Shown here piece after piece: positions 26,409 through 34,937 of a stretch of 64,000 nt of DNA (positions are counted from its first letter, which is position 1; the number at the start of each line of letters is the position of its first letter). The position numbers were made by a program, and so were the translations under genes. Origin of the DNA: JAKALX01 sp964508715 (GTDB lineage: Bacteria; Chloroflexota; Dehalococcoidia; Tepidiformales; Tepidiformaceae); NCBI GenBank assembly GCA_964508715.1, contig CAZDUX010000002.1, forward strand, positions 1 through 64,000, written 5' to 3'. Below the pieces are notes generated by a model. That model was not told the DNA's origin. It ran no database searches and saw only the letters and a list, made by a program, of their open reading frames with translations.

Positions 26409-27026
26409 ATGATGCACCGACTGCCGCTCATCATCCTCGTGCTGGGGCTCTCCCTCGGCGTGCTGGCCGCATCCTGCGGAGGAGGGAGCGGCGATGCAGC
26501 CCGCCAGGGCGAACGGGTAACCGACCCGGCGAAGGTGTACACATCCACACCTATCCAGAATCCGATCCTCTACCAGATTCGGCAGGATGGCCAGGTACGA
26601 ACATCGGGTGGCGCTCCAGCGGGGACGGTGACCACCGGCACCCAGACACCCGGCGCCAACGGCAAGTCCCAGAACTACACGGTCGTATCGGGCGACACCT
26701 GCAGTGCCATCGCCACGAAGTTCGGCATCTCGTTCGACGACCTCAAGAAGGCGAATCGCGGCATCGACGACGGTTGCACAAACCTGCGAACCGGCGACAT
26801 CCTCAAAATCCCGGCCGCGCCGACCGCGGCTCCCACGACTTCTGGCGGGCTCACCGCGGGTGCGACACCGAAGAGCAGCGGAAAGACCTATACCGTTGCG
26901 TCCGGTGACACCTGCGGTGGCATTGCCCAGAGCTACAACGTGAAGGTCCAGGATCTCATCTCGGCCAATGGGCTGGATGCTGACTGCACAAGCCTCAAGA
27001 TCGGCCAGGTTCTCAGGATCCCCTGA
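26409..27026 (+). CDS. Lipoprotein with two cysteine-bearing LysM domains
   Basis: A 205-residue envelope protein. It has a lipobox (VLAASC) after a hydrophobic signal, then a linker, then two LysM modules of about 45 residues at roughly 80-135 and 157-205. Each module contains a matched pair of cysteines (SGDTCSAIA..DDGCTNL and SGDTCGGIA..DADCTSL), which bacterial LysM domains usually lack. It probably binds peptidoglycan or another GlcNAc polymer. TAGCAT (26397-26402), which includes the stop of the peptidase gene, lies 6 nt before the ATG. ATG 26412 is an alternative start. Confidence 0.85.
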   Translation: MMHRLPLIILVLGLSLGVLAASCGGGSGDAARQGERVTDPAKVYTSTPIQNPILYQIRQDGQVRTSGGAPAGTVTTGTQTPGANGKSQNYTVVSGDTCSAIATKFGISFDDLKKANRGIDDGCTNLRTGDILKIPAAPTAAPTTSGGLTAGATPKSSGKTYTVASGDTCGGIAQSYNVKVQDLISANGLDADCTSLKIGQVLRIP

Positions 27027-27292
27027 GCCCCGAGATCTATCGAGCAGGCACACGGACCCGGACAGTACTCCCCCTCTATCGAGGAGAGGGCCGCACCAGA
27101 ACATGACGCCTTCGAAGCTGCCGCCCTGGCACAGTCACGCTCACCCAACTCATGGCCCGAACATGCGGGAGGCTCAAAATCACAGCCCGGTCACCAATAA
27201 TGGAGGACGGGCGGCCACCCCCGATTGCATCGTGAAAGGTGGCCACCCGGGAGAATGCAGGGCGATATCCGTCCTGTTTCAGACGTGGTCGC
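27027..27292. terminator. Convergent gap with 7-bp hairpin
   Basis: GGCCACC (27213-27219) and GGTGGCC (27238-27244) form a perfect 7-bp stem with an 18-nt loop between the LysM gene and the solute-binding gene, 49 nt from the latter's stop. No T run. The rest of the 266 bp shows no gene. Confidence 0.4.
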
Positions 27293-29080
27293 CTATGCGA
27301 ACCAGCGGAACGGAGTCGTCTCAGTACCAGTGCCGTAGCCGATGGTGTTCAGGTCGAGCACCGTTTGGACCTTCGGCTGATATACGGCCCAGACGGTCCC
27401 CCCGCCCAGCGGGTGCGGGATATAGAACATCTTCTCAGCGTTCTTGCGCTGGATCTCGAAGAAGACCTCCTTTCGCTTGACGGGGTCGAGTTCCGACTGT
27501 TGCTTGAGTGCGAGTGCCTTCATCTCCGGGTCGTTCACCTTGCTGTGGTTCAGCGGATCCTCCGTGAACATCCGGATCGGGTAACTGCCCCCTTCAGGGA
27601 ATGGTGTCTCCGGACCGAATGCGAGGCCTTTGAAGTTCCCGGCGAACGTCTGGGTGATGTACTTCGAGCTGTAGTCCTGCACGTCAGCGTTCACCTTCAG
27701 ACCAATGGCCGCGAAGAACTGGATGTTCGCTTCGGCAACTGTGGCGAATGCCGCACCATAGCGAGCGGCGGCATAGGCGTAGGTAGCATTAATCTCGGGG
27801 AAGCCGGCCGCACTCATCAGCGCCTTTGCGTCGGCAACGTTGTACTTGAAGTACTTTGCGCTGTCACCCTGTTCCTTGCTCTGTGGATCGAGCCAGAGCC
27901 GCTCCATACCCGCCGGGATGAGGTTGTTCCACGGCGCTTTGACGTCGATCCCTTGCGACTGGAGCTTCTTGACGTTGTAGCCGAGGTCGAGCAGGGCGTC
28001 CCGGTCGAGTGACATCGAGATGGCGAGACGCACCCGCGGGTCCTTGTTCCACGGAGAGGACGGGTCCGGGTCGAAATAGATAAAGTCAAGCTGCTGGGCT
28101 ACCTGGCCGAAGAGCTGGGCCCCGTTGATCTGCTTCTTGATGTTGACCAGGTCATCACTGGTCGCATCGAGATAATCGAGGTTACCGGCGAGGAACTGTG
28201 CAAGCCGAGTCGGGTACTCAGGGATGATGGCAATGTCCACGCCATCCATGAGCGGGAAACCGGTCACATGCCAGGCGGGGTTCTTCTTGAACTTGAAGCC
28301 CACCGACGGCGTGTAACTATCCATGATCCATGGCCCGGTCCCGATCATCTGCTTGCCCGGGTCAACTCCGCCGCCATCGGACTCCTTCGGCAGGATCCAG
28401 AGAAGGTTCGTGTCGGCAAGAACGTCGAGGAAAGCTGCGTACGGCGCCTTCAGCGTGAACTTCATCGTTGACGCGTCCGGGTACTCCACCTTGTCGACAA
28501 ACCCGACCTGTGAGGAGTTCTGCGTCGTCTTGGAGGTCATTCGCCCCCAGGAGTACTTGAGGTCATCGGTGACGAGTTCGCGCCCGTTGACGGGGGCCAC
28601 GTTATGGAACTTGATCCCCGGACGCATCTTGATCGTCCAGACCAGCCCATCTGGCGAGGGCTCAGCCGACTGGGCGATATCGGGAATCGGCTTCAGATCC
28701 TTGTTCTTGATCCCCATGCCGGTGCCGTACCGGAAGAGGCGGCTGTACGGGTACGCGGCGAGGCTCTTTGTGAGGAAACTGAGATTCCCAAAGGGGTCAA
28801 TTGTGGGCGGATCGCCGGTGAAGACCCACTTATACGTGCCACCCCGCTTGGCATTCGCGAACGGGTCGGCTGCCGTTGGTGAAGCCTTCGCCTTATCCGG
28901 CGTGGGTGTCGCGAGGGATGTGTTATCCGCTGTCTTCGCCGCGCCGCCGCCGTTGTCATCGTCACCGCACCCAACGAGTGCCAGGCCTGCTGCCCCCGCA
29001 CCCACCGTCACCGCGCCGCCGAGGAATCCGCGGCGGCTGCGGCGCACCTGCCAATACCTGGACCAGTATCCCGTTGACAT
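27293..29080 (-). CDS. Extracellular solute-binding protein, family 5 (peptide/oligosaccharide type)
   Basis: Substrate-capturing lipoprotein of an ABC importer, 595 residues. The N-terminus has a twin-arginine-like motif (RRSRRGFLGG) and a lipobox (LALVGC), so it may be exported folded and lipidated. The family-5 core is seen in YKWVFTGDPPTIDPFGN, GPDGLVWTIKMRPGIKFHN and IGTGPW. Start MSTGYWSRYW at 29080 has AGGA about 9 nt upstream. No permease or ATPase genes adjoin it, so the importer is either encoded elsewhere or the gene is an orphan. Ligand unknown. Confidence 0.9.
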   Translation of the reverse strand: MSTGYWSRYWQVRRSRRGFLGGAVTVGAGAAGLALVGCGDDDNGGGAAKTADNTSLATPTPDKAKASPTAADPFANAKRGGTYKWVFTGDPPTIDPFGNLSFLTKSLAAYPYSRLFRYGTGMGIKNKDLKPIPDIAQSAEPSPDGLVWTIKMRPGIKFHNVAPVNGRELVTDDLKYSWGRMTSKTTQNSSQVGFVDKVEYPDASTMKFTLKAPYAAFLDVLADTNLLWILPKESDGGGVDPGKQMIGTGPWIMDSYTPSVGFKFKKNPAWHVTGFPLMDGVDIAIIPEYPTRLAQFLAGNLDYLDATSDDLVNIKKQINGAQLFGQVAQQLDFIYFDPDPSSPWNKDPRVRLAISMSLDRDALLDLGYNVKKLQSQGIDVKAPWNNLIPAGMERLWLDPQSKEQGDSAKYFKYNVADAKALMSAAGFPEINATYAYAAARYGAAFATVAEANIQFFAAIGLKVNADVQDYSSKYITQTFAGNFKGLAFGPETPFPEGGSYPIRMFTEDPLNHSKVNDPEMKALALKQQSELDPVKRKEVFFEIQRKNAEKMFYIPHPLGGGTVWAVYQPKVQTVLDLNTIGYGTGTETTPFRWFA

Positions 29081-29134
29081 GGGGTCTTTCCTGCCTCCTA
29101 TAGAGCGCGCCGATGTTTTCCATCGACCGCGTGC

Positions 29135-29164
29135 ACTACACATGATGGCTCGGCCTTGTGTCAA
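29135..29164 (-). promoter_or_regulatory. Promoter of the solute-binding gene
   Basis: TTGACA (29164-29159) and TGTAGT (29140-29135) on the minus strand with an 18-nt spacer, about 55 nt before the start codon. It is one of the few consensus -35 elements in the window. Confidence 0.45.
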
Positions 29165-29445
29165 TCACCGCATTGATGACAAAGCGCCACCCCATCGCAC
29201 GTTTACCGGAATGGAAACAAAGAACCGGCTATTGCGAACCAGGGGAGGGATTCTGTGAGGGTGGCCGAATCTCCGCCCTGGCACCATCCAGGGCAGACTC
29301 CTACAGGCCAATGTCCATGGGCCAAACGATAAGCAGATGGGCCGCTCCGGAGGTACGGCCCGGCCCACGAGCTTCGCCACTCGGCCCTAACGCAATCGAG
29401 CTTACCGTCTGGTGAATAGCTCGATTTGAGCTTCGTGCTGGGCGG
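29165..29445. other. Gene-free stretch with hairpin
   Basis: No convincing reading frame. A perfect inverted repeat, GCCCTGG (29275-29281) and CCAGGGC (29288-29294), has a 6-nt loop. Near the left edge of the small-ORF cluster, the minus strand encodes a 24-codon frame (MAPPLAVEEIAAQHEAQ...) ending about 29403, too short to call. Confidence 0.4.
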
Positions 29446-29538
29446 CTATCTCCTCCACGGCCAGGGGCGGCGCCATGGTGGCCGGAAGAACGGCGCACTG
29501 ACGATGTCGTGCGGAGCGATGCCGTCTTCGATAGTCAT
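29446..29538 (-). CDS. Uncertain 30-residue ORF with Pro/Trp/Arg-rich end
   Basis: ATG at 29538 overlaps the stop of the preceding small ORF (ATGA). The product starts acidic (MTIEDG) and ends FFRPPWRRPWPWRR, a composition reminiscent of Trp/Pro/Arg-rich antimicrobial peptides. It could equally be a fragment of a decayed gene or chance. No export or modification genes lie next to it. Confidence 0.2.
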   Translation of the reverse strand: MTIEDGIAPHDIVSAPFFRPPWRRPWPWRR

Positions 29539-29735
29539 CGCCGGGAACCCGGCGCAGTTCCGAGGCCGGGCGCTGCCTGGCCAGGGAAGCGGGGTGTGCT
29601 GAGGGCTTCGTGCTGGGCCAGCGCGTCTTCCGCGAATGCCTGCAATTCCCAGGGGCTGAGCGTGTTGTAATGGGCTTCGCGAACCAGGTTGAGGATCCCG
29701 CGCCGATTCGCCAACACGATCTGGCCCGCGATCAT
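29535..29735 (-). CDS. Uncertain 66-residue ORF
   Basis: ATG 29735 overlaps the stop of the upstream ORF (ATGA). The first 45 residues (LVREAHYNTLSPWELQAFAEDALAQ is the core, here read in parts) look protein-like and helical, while the Pro/Gly-rich end does not. Not recognised. It may be a remnant of a broken gene, since the phrase AQHEA recurs in another frame about 130 bp downstream. Confidence 0.3.
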   Translation of the reverse strand: MIAGQIVLANRRGILNLVREAHYNTLSPWELQAFAEDALAQHEALSTPRFPGQAAPGLGTAPGSRR

Positions 29736-29995
29736 TGGTCCACCGGCCGAACGATGAATTGAGATGAAGGGCCGGCATACCGATCGACGAACTGCTGGTC
29801 GTCTCCACAGCTCAGTCCATAGCCGACAATGCCGCCTGACTTGATGGCGACGGCCATGCGTCCGGGCAAGCCTGGATCACCACCGCGGAAGACCGCCCAG
29901 GCATCCACTGACTGTGCCTCGCTCCCGGACCCGACCGCCGGTCCACCGGCTGCGATGGCCCAGAGCTCATACACGGAGGCAACGCTCGTTGCCAT
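29732..29995 (-). CDS. Uncertain 87-residue ORF
   Basis: MATSVASVYELWAI opens a frame with ordinary amino-acid composition, ending FIVRPVDQ. A GTG at 30055 would add 20 residues. It is not recognised, has no clear ribosome-binding site, and is the first of a chain of three ATGA-overlapping frames. It may be a real small gene. Confidence 0.35.
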   Translation of the reverse strand: MATSVASVYELWAIAAGGPAVGSGSEAQSVDAWAVFRGGDPGLPGRMAVAIKSGGIVGYGLSCGDDQQFVDRYAGPSSQFIVRPVDQ

Positions 29996-30099
29996 ACAAA
30001 TGCTCTGGGAACCATTCCGGTGCCGCTGAAATCGTCGAGCGCCGGTGGCACACACGTCAGGCGATGGGTGTGCCTGAGCTTCGCCGGTAATAGTTCAGT

Positions 30100-30426
30100 C
30101 TAGTGCTGAGCTGCCGCCGCCTTGTCATCGACAAGGGATGTGGCCTCGTGGGGATCGGTATCGCCAGGGAAATCGCTACTTGGGCGGATACTGATGGGTG
30201 CGACCCAGGTGGGGTTCTTGGGGAAGGCTCCCACTCCGCGCTTGAGTGCATAGAAGATGCCAAGCACGATGGCGAACGCAATCACCCCGACGAGTGACCA
30301 GAGAACGGTCGGCACTACGTCACGTTCCGAACCGGACGCGTCACCTGCGGCGAACGCCGAGACCGGCGCAGTAGCCGCGGCAATGGTGAGGGAGAAGAGG
30401 GCAAGGCGCGGGTAAAGGGTCTTCAT
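30100..30426 (-). CDS. Small membrane protein
   Basis: A 108-residue protein with a signal-like N-terminus (hydrophobic 5-27, ending AFAAGD) and one more transmembrane helix at about 42-62 (VLWSLVGVIAFAIVLGIFYAL), followed by a soluble acidic tail. The N-terminus either is cleaved, leaving a single-span protein, or forms a second span. It starts 52 nt after thrC and has a TAGACT -10 about 11 nt before its ATG, so it may have its own transcript. Function unknown. Confidence 0.7.
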   Translation of the reverse strand: MKTLYPRLALFSLTIAAATAPVSAFAAGDASGSERDVVPTVLWSLVGVIAFAIVLGIFYALKRGVGAFPKNPTWVAPISIRPSSDFPGDTDPHEATSLVDDKAAAAQH

Positions 30427-30478
30427 ACCGACTACGAAGTCTAGGCCCACCGCGCCCAAGGCGCCAAGGTTGGCAGAC

Positions 30479-31546
30479 TCACCACCCGAGTGCGCGTTCG
30501 ACACCTTCAACCGTGGCCGAGGCCTTCGTGATATCCGGGGTGTACTGGCCAACAGCAGTATCAGGATCCTTGAGTCCGTTCCCTGTGAGAACTGCTGCCG
30601 CGCGCCCGCCACGAATGCGCCCCATCCGGCCAAGCTTGAGGAGGCCGGCAATACACGCAGCGCTCGCGGGTTCGACAAAGAGCCCCTCCTTGCGGGCGAG
30701 GAGGCGGTAGGCATCCAGGATCTCATCGTCGGTCACCGCCTCGATGAGGCCGTGGGATTCATCACGCGCGGCAACTGCGGACTTCCACGACGCAGGGTTT
30801 CCGATGCGTATTGCGGTGGCGATGGTGTTGGGTGCCGCCACCGGCTCACCGAGAACGATGGGCGCGGCGCCAGCAGCCTGGAAGCCGTACATCTTCGGGT
30901 GCAGCGTCGCGAGGCCGAGTTCCGCACATTCCCCAAAGCCCTTCCAATAGGCGGTGATGTTGCCGGCATTACCAACGGGAATGGCAAGGATATCCGGGGC
31001 ATCGCCAAGGGACTCGGTAATTTCAAACGCCGCCGTCTTCTGACCCTGGATGCGGAACGGGTTCACCGAGTTCACGAGGGCAACGGGGTGCCTGGTCGTC
31101 AGCTCCCGGGCTGCATTGAGCGCATCATCGAAGTTCCCATCGACCTCGATAATCCTGGCACCGAAGGCGACCGCCTGGGCCATCTTGCCCGCGGCGACCT
31201 TTCCGCCCGGGACGAGGACGAAGCACTCGATACCGCAGCGGGCAGCGTAGGCAGCGGCGCTCGCGCTCGTGTTGCCGGTGCTGGCGCACATGATGGCCTT
31301 CGCACCCTCCTCAACCGCCTTCGCAACAGCCACAACCATGCCGCGATCTTTGAATGAGCCGGTGGGGTTGCACATCTCGAGCTTGAACCAGAGTTCATCC
31401 AGCCCGCAGAGTGCCGCCAGGTGAACCGACTGAACAAGCGGCGTATCTCCTTCGCCGAGCGAGATGCGCGGGGTGTTTTCACCGAGAGGAAGGACGGCGG
31501 CCCAGTGATGGAGCACACCTCGCGGCGCTGGGATGGGGTTGGTCAC
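30479..31546 (-). CDS. thrC: Threonine synthase
   Basis: PLP enzyme converting O-phosphohomoserine to threonine, 355 residues (the short, bacterial-type class). The PLP lysine is in GSFKDRGM, the phosphate-binding region in STGNTSASAAAY, and LGEGDTPLV is the family N-terminal motif. The GTG start overlaps the coiled-coil gene's TGA (GTGA). It is in the same run as hom, the enzyme two steps earlier; homoserine kinase is not in the window. Confidence 0.94.
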   Translation of the reverse strand: MTNPIPAPRGVLHHWAAVLPLGENTPRISLGEGDTPLVQSVHLAALCGLDELWFKLEMCNPTGSFKDRGMVVAVAKAVEEGAKAIMCASTGNTSASAAAYAARCGIECFVLVPGGKVAAGKMAQAVAFGARIIEVDGNFDDALNAARELTTRHPVALVNSVNPFRIQGQKTAAFEITESLGDAPDILAIPVGNAGNITAYWKGFGECAELGLATLHPKMYGFQAAGAAPIVLGEPVAAPNTIATAIRIGNPASWKSAVAARDESHGLIEAVTDDEILDAYRLLARKEGLFVEPASAACIAGLLKLGRMGRIRGGRAAAVLTGNGLKDPDTAVGQYTPDITKASATVEGVERALGW

Positions 31547-32556
31547 GGCTCCTCCGGGGGCCTGAAGGCGTGGAATTTCGTTTCGCGGAGTTCCTGTTCG
31601 AGCACCTGGATCTGCTTGCGGCGTTGCTTCTCCATCATCTGGTTGTACTTGGCGAACTCCTCGCGGACATGATCCACAACTTCGACGATATCCTTGCGGA
31701 GATTCGCAACCCGTTCGCCAAGGCCGGAGTGGCGGCCTTCGAGGAGGGTGACTTCGCCGTGGATCTTGTCGATCTGGCTGACGAGGCGGTCGCTGGTCTC
31801 CTCGAGCTGGTTGAGCCGTCCATCCATCCGGGCGTGCTCCTCGCGCCAGAGAGAGACTTCCTCGATGAGCTCCTGTCGAAGGCTTCGTTCATTCGCCACC
31901 ACGGCGATGATGTCCTCGTTGCGCTTCACCATCTCGCCCACAACCTGGAGACGTTCGAACACGACCTCGAAGCGATCGTCGAGGTCTGAGAGGACGACTT
32001 CCTTGATGCGCTCTTCCATGTCGCGATGGACTTCGATGCTCCGGTCGAGGCGGAGACCGAACTGCTCGAGCCGAGCTTCAACTTCACGCTGGCGCTCGAG
32101 GATAGTCTGGAACGTCTGGGCGATCTGGGCAGTCTGTTGCTGGACCTGCGCAACATCTGCCAGCACGAGCCCGAGCTGGCTCGCAGCAGCCTCTATTCGC
32201 CCATAGATCTCGCCGCGCTCCTGGCGTTCGTACTCAGTCTCGGCGCGGAGGATTCGGAGCGCATTTTCGACGGTCGCATGGTTCGAGCTGATCTGCTGGC
32301 GCATGTGCTCTGAGCTCTCGCCCATGCTGCGGAGTTTTTCGGGGATGCCTTTGAAGGGGAGGAGCTTGGGGTCGATCTCGCGAACCGCGCGCTCCGCGAT
32401 GTCGAGTTGTTCGGTAACGTGATGGACCTGGCGGCGGAGCTGGTCCACCTGCGCATTCGTCTTGGTCTGCTCTTCGCGCGCGTTACGGAGCTGCTGTTCG
32501 AGCCAGGTGATGATCTCGCCGATTGCCTGGGCCTGCGAGTGCGCTTCGGAGGACAT
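31543..32556 (-). CDS. Long coiled-coil protein of unknown function
   Basis: A 337-residue hydrophilic protein almost wholly predicted helical by eye. Heptad-like patterns run from about residue 10 to 320, broken by a short Pro/Gly segment near 65-75 (KLLPFKGIPEKL). No transmembrane segment, signal or enzyme motif is seen. It lies between hom and thrC, with 2 nt to hom and a 4-nt overlap with thrC, so it is co-translated with threonine genes although it does not look metabolic. It might scaffold the envelope or chromosome; that is a guess. Confidence 0.8.
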   Translation of the reverse strand: MSSEAHSQAQAIGEIITWLEQQLRNAREEQTKTNAQVDQLRRQVHHVTEQLDIAERAVREIDPKLLPFKGIPEKLRSMGESSEHMRQQISSNHATVENALRILRAETEYERQERGEIYGRIEAAASQLGLVLADVAQVQQQTAQIAQTFQTILERQREVEARLEQFGLRLDRSIEVHRDMEERIKEVVLSDLDDRFEVVFERLQVVGEMVKRNEDIIAVVANERSLRQELIEEVSLWREEHARMDGRLNQLEETSDRLVSQIDKIHGEVTLLEGRHSGLGERVANLRKDIVEVVDHVREEFAKYNQMMEKQRRKQIQVLEQELRETKFHAFRPPEEP

Positions 32557-32558
32557 GG

Positions 32559-33911
32559 CTACGCCTCAACGCGAAGGAAGGCGCCAATTTCGACGACGAT
32601 AGGGAGCGTGCGAATCTCATTGAGGGCGGCCTGCATATCACCCTCCCGGGCACGGTGCGTCATGACCACCAGCTCCGCCGTCCGCGCTCCGGGATCCGCT
32701 TCTTTCTGGTTAACGGCGGCGATGCTGACTCCGTGGTTGCCGAGCGCCTGGGCGATCTGGGCAAGCACGCCCGGCTGATCACTGACGCGGACACGGATGT
32801 AGAAGCGAGTCTCGAGAGATTCGAGCGGCAGCACGGGGAGTTCGCCTTCCGGGCCCCAGTACTTCCGTTCCCGGGCGCCCAGGACGATCGAATGGGAGAG
32901 ATCGAGGAGATCGGCGACAACGGCCGAGCTCGTAGGTTCGGCACCGGCGCCACGGCCCTGGAACAGCATCGTACCCGTGAGGTCCCCGACAATCTGAACG
33001 GCGTTGTAGACGCCATCCACCTTCGCGAGCGGTTCCGATTGTGGCAGAAAAACGGGGGAGACGCGTGCGAAGATCCCATTTGCAGCTCGTTCGGCAATGG
33101 CGAGCAGCTTGATCGCGTAGCCCAGTTCGGCTGCGTAGCGGAAATCGCGGGCCGCAAGCCGCGTGATACCTTCGATGTGAATATCCGCAGGCGAGACACG
33201 GGTACGGAAGCCCAGGCTCGCCATGATGGCGAGCTTGTACGCCGAATCGAAGCCCTCGACATCATTTGTTGGGTCGGATTCAGCGTAACCGAGCTGCTGG
33301 GCCGAAGCGAGGGCGTCCGCAAATCCGCCAGTGTTCGCCGGTTCAATCCCCTGGCTCTGGAGAGCTTCGGCAACGGCACCATCGCGGGCCATGCTCGTGA
33401 GGATGTAATTGGTGGTGCCATTGATGATGGCCCGAATGGAGGTGATGCGATTCGCAAGAAGGTCGCGCCGGAGCGGAGCGATGAGCGGAATACCACCGCC
33501 AACGCTGGCCTCGAACATGATATCGAGGCCTTTGGCATGAGCCGCGGCCAGGAGCTCCGGGCCCTGCTTGGCGATGAGTTCCTTGTTGGCCGTGACAACG
33601 TGCTTCCCGGTGGCAATCGCCGACCGGATGAAGCTACCCGCGGGCTCTTCACCGCCGATAACCTCGACCACGATGTCGATCGACGGATCATCGAGGACGT
33701 CAGCAACGTTGGTGGTAAGGATACCGGTGGGAAGTTCGACGGTGCGCGGCTTGGCCACGTCGCGGACGGCCGCACGGCGGACAATGAGGGGCGCACCAAC
33801 CTGGCGGGCAAAATAGTCGCGGCGCTCGATGAGAGCGCGGGCAACTCCCCCGCCGACGACGCCAAGGCCGATGAGGCCGACGCCGATTTCGCCACGGGGT
33901 GCGCTACCCAG
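32559..33911 (-). CDS. hom: Homoserine dehydrogenase, apparent CTG start
   Basis: Reduces aspartate semialdehyde to homoserine. The Rossmann motif GVGLIGLGVVGGGVA lies at the extreme N-terminus, then the catalytic domain, then a C-terminal ACT domain (about residue 370 on) that usually confers threonine feedback. A start at the GTG of 33758 would cut off the nucleotide-binding motif. No ATG, GTG or TTG exists between the motif and an upstream in-frame stop. CTG at 33911 has GGAG 7 nt before it (33922-33919) and overlaps the foldase stop, giving 450 residues, near the family norm. The family is certain, the start is inferred. Confidence 0.92.
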   Translation of the reverse strand: MGSAPRGEIGVGLIGLGVVGGGVARALIERRDYFARQVGAPLIVRRAAVRDVAKPRTVELPTGILTTNVADVLDDPSIDIVVEVIGGEEPAGSFIRSAIATGKHVVTANKELIAKQGPELLAAAHAKGLDIMFEASVGGGIPLIAPLRRDLLANRITSIRAIINGTTNYILTSMARDGAVAEALQSQGIEPANTGGFADALASAQQLGYAESDPTNDVEGFDSAYKLAIMASLGFRTRVSPADIHIEGITRLAARDFRYAAELGYAIKLLAIAERAANGIFARVSPVFLPQSEPLAKVDGVYNAVQIVGDLTGTMLFQGRGAGAEPTSSAVVADLLDLSHSIVLGARERKYWGPEGELPVLPLESLETRFYIRVRVSDQPGVLAQIAQALGNHGVSIAAVNQKEADPGARTAELVVMTHRAREGDMQAALNEIRTLPIVVEIGAFLRVEA

Positions 33912-34920
33912 CGTTTTTCTCCGCCCAGGTGATGTCGCTTGAAGAAAGATCGCGCTTCACATTGAGTGATGCGCGCTTGGCCGCAATGAGCTCATCGAGC
34001 CTGGCCTGGGCCAGCTGGTCCTTCTGGGCATCGGAGTAGGCGCCGTTCGGGTCGCGCTTTTCGATGCGGAAGACCCAGTAGTTTGTCCCAACCTGGACAG
34101 GGCCAAAGAGGTCGGCGCCTTCAGGCTTATCCTTGATAGCGTCCTGGATGTTCTGGGGAAGAAGGACTGGGGGCTCGGGAAGCATGGTCCCGTCGTTCTG
34201 GCGCGATTGGAGGTCGGTCGATTCGGCCTGTGCAACGCTCCCGAGGTCCTCGCCCGCCTTGACCCGCTGGAGGATCTTGTCCGCATCGTCCTTCGACGCA
34301 GAGATGACACCTTTGATGGTCACCATTTCGCCAGTGCTACCGATATCGTTGCGGACCTGCTCGAGGAGCTTCGTGTTCGCCAGGCTGGCCTTGGCGAGTT
34401 GCCGGTAGTTGCTGTCGCTCATCTTCGTGGTCTTGAGACGCTGGCGGTAGAGCGTATCGAATGAGCTGCCCGAACCACCAACCGGCACACCCAGTTCGCT
34501 CGCAATCTGCTTTGTAATCTCGTCGTCCGAGAGGTTGATATTACGTTCCTCGGCGAGCTTGATGGTGACCGCTTCATCCTCGAGCTTCGTAAGGAGCTGT
34601 TGCTCCAGGATGCCAAGACTGAGGCCCGATGACTGGTTGGTCTGGGCGAACTCGTAGAGGCGGTCGGCGTAGTAGCTCAGCTTGAACTTCTCGTCGCCGA
34701 CGGTCAGCACTGTCTTGTTTGGCCGGAGGTAGTGCTCATCGACCTGTTGATAGGCAAAGAGGCCCGCGACGATCGCGCCGAGAAGGATAACGGCGGCAAG
34801 GATCCCCCAGCGGGAGTGACGTTCGGTCCACTCCATTCCGAGGACGCGCCTCCCCCGGGCAGTCTCCTTGCGGGGACGCGGGCGGGGAAGGGCGGTAGTG
34901 CGTTCTGCTCGACGTGCCAT
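33904..34920 (-). CDS. Membrane-anchored SurA/PrsA-like foldase
   Basis: A 338-residue protein with a basic N-terminal tail, one transmembrane helix at about 38-57, a SurA-N-like helical region and a parvulin-like segment near EMVTIKGVISASKDDA. The parvulin catalytic motif (usually ASHIL) is not preserved, so it may chaperone without isomerase activity. The rest faces outside the cytoplasm. ATG 34920 has GGAGG 9 nt upstream. It is 17 nt after rpsR and overlaps hom. Confidence 0.78.
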   Translation of the reverse strand: MARRAERTTALPRPRPRKETARGRRVLGMEWTERHSRWGILAAVILLGAIVAGLFAYQQVDEHYLRPNKTVLTVGDEKFKLSYYADRLYEFAQTNQSSGLSLGILEQQLLTKLEDEAVTIKLAEERNINLSDDEITKQIASELGVPVGGSGSSFDTLYRQRLKTTKMSDSNYRQLAKASLANTKLLEQVRNDIGSTGEMVTIKGVISASKDDADKILQRVKAGEDLGSVAQAESTDLQSRQNDGTMLPEPPVLLPQNIQDAIKDKPEGADLFGPVQVGTNYWVFRIEKRDPNGAYSDAQKDQLAQARLDELIAAKRASLNVKRDLSSSDITWAEKNAG

Positions 34921-34937
34921 GTGGCGGGGCCTCCGCG

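Noticed and set aside
32523..33932. 469-codon plus-strand frame over hom
   Set aside because: Antisense to homoserine dehydrogenase; no recognisable motifs.
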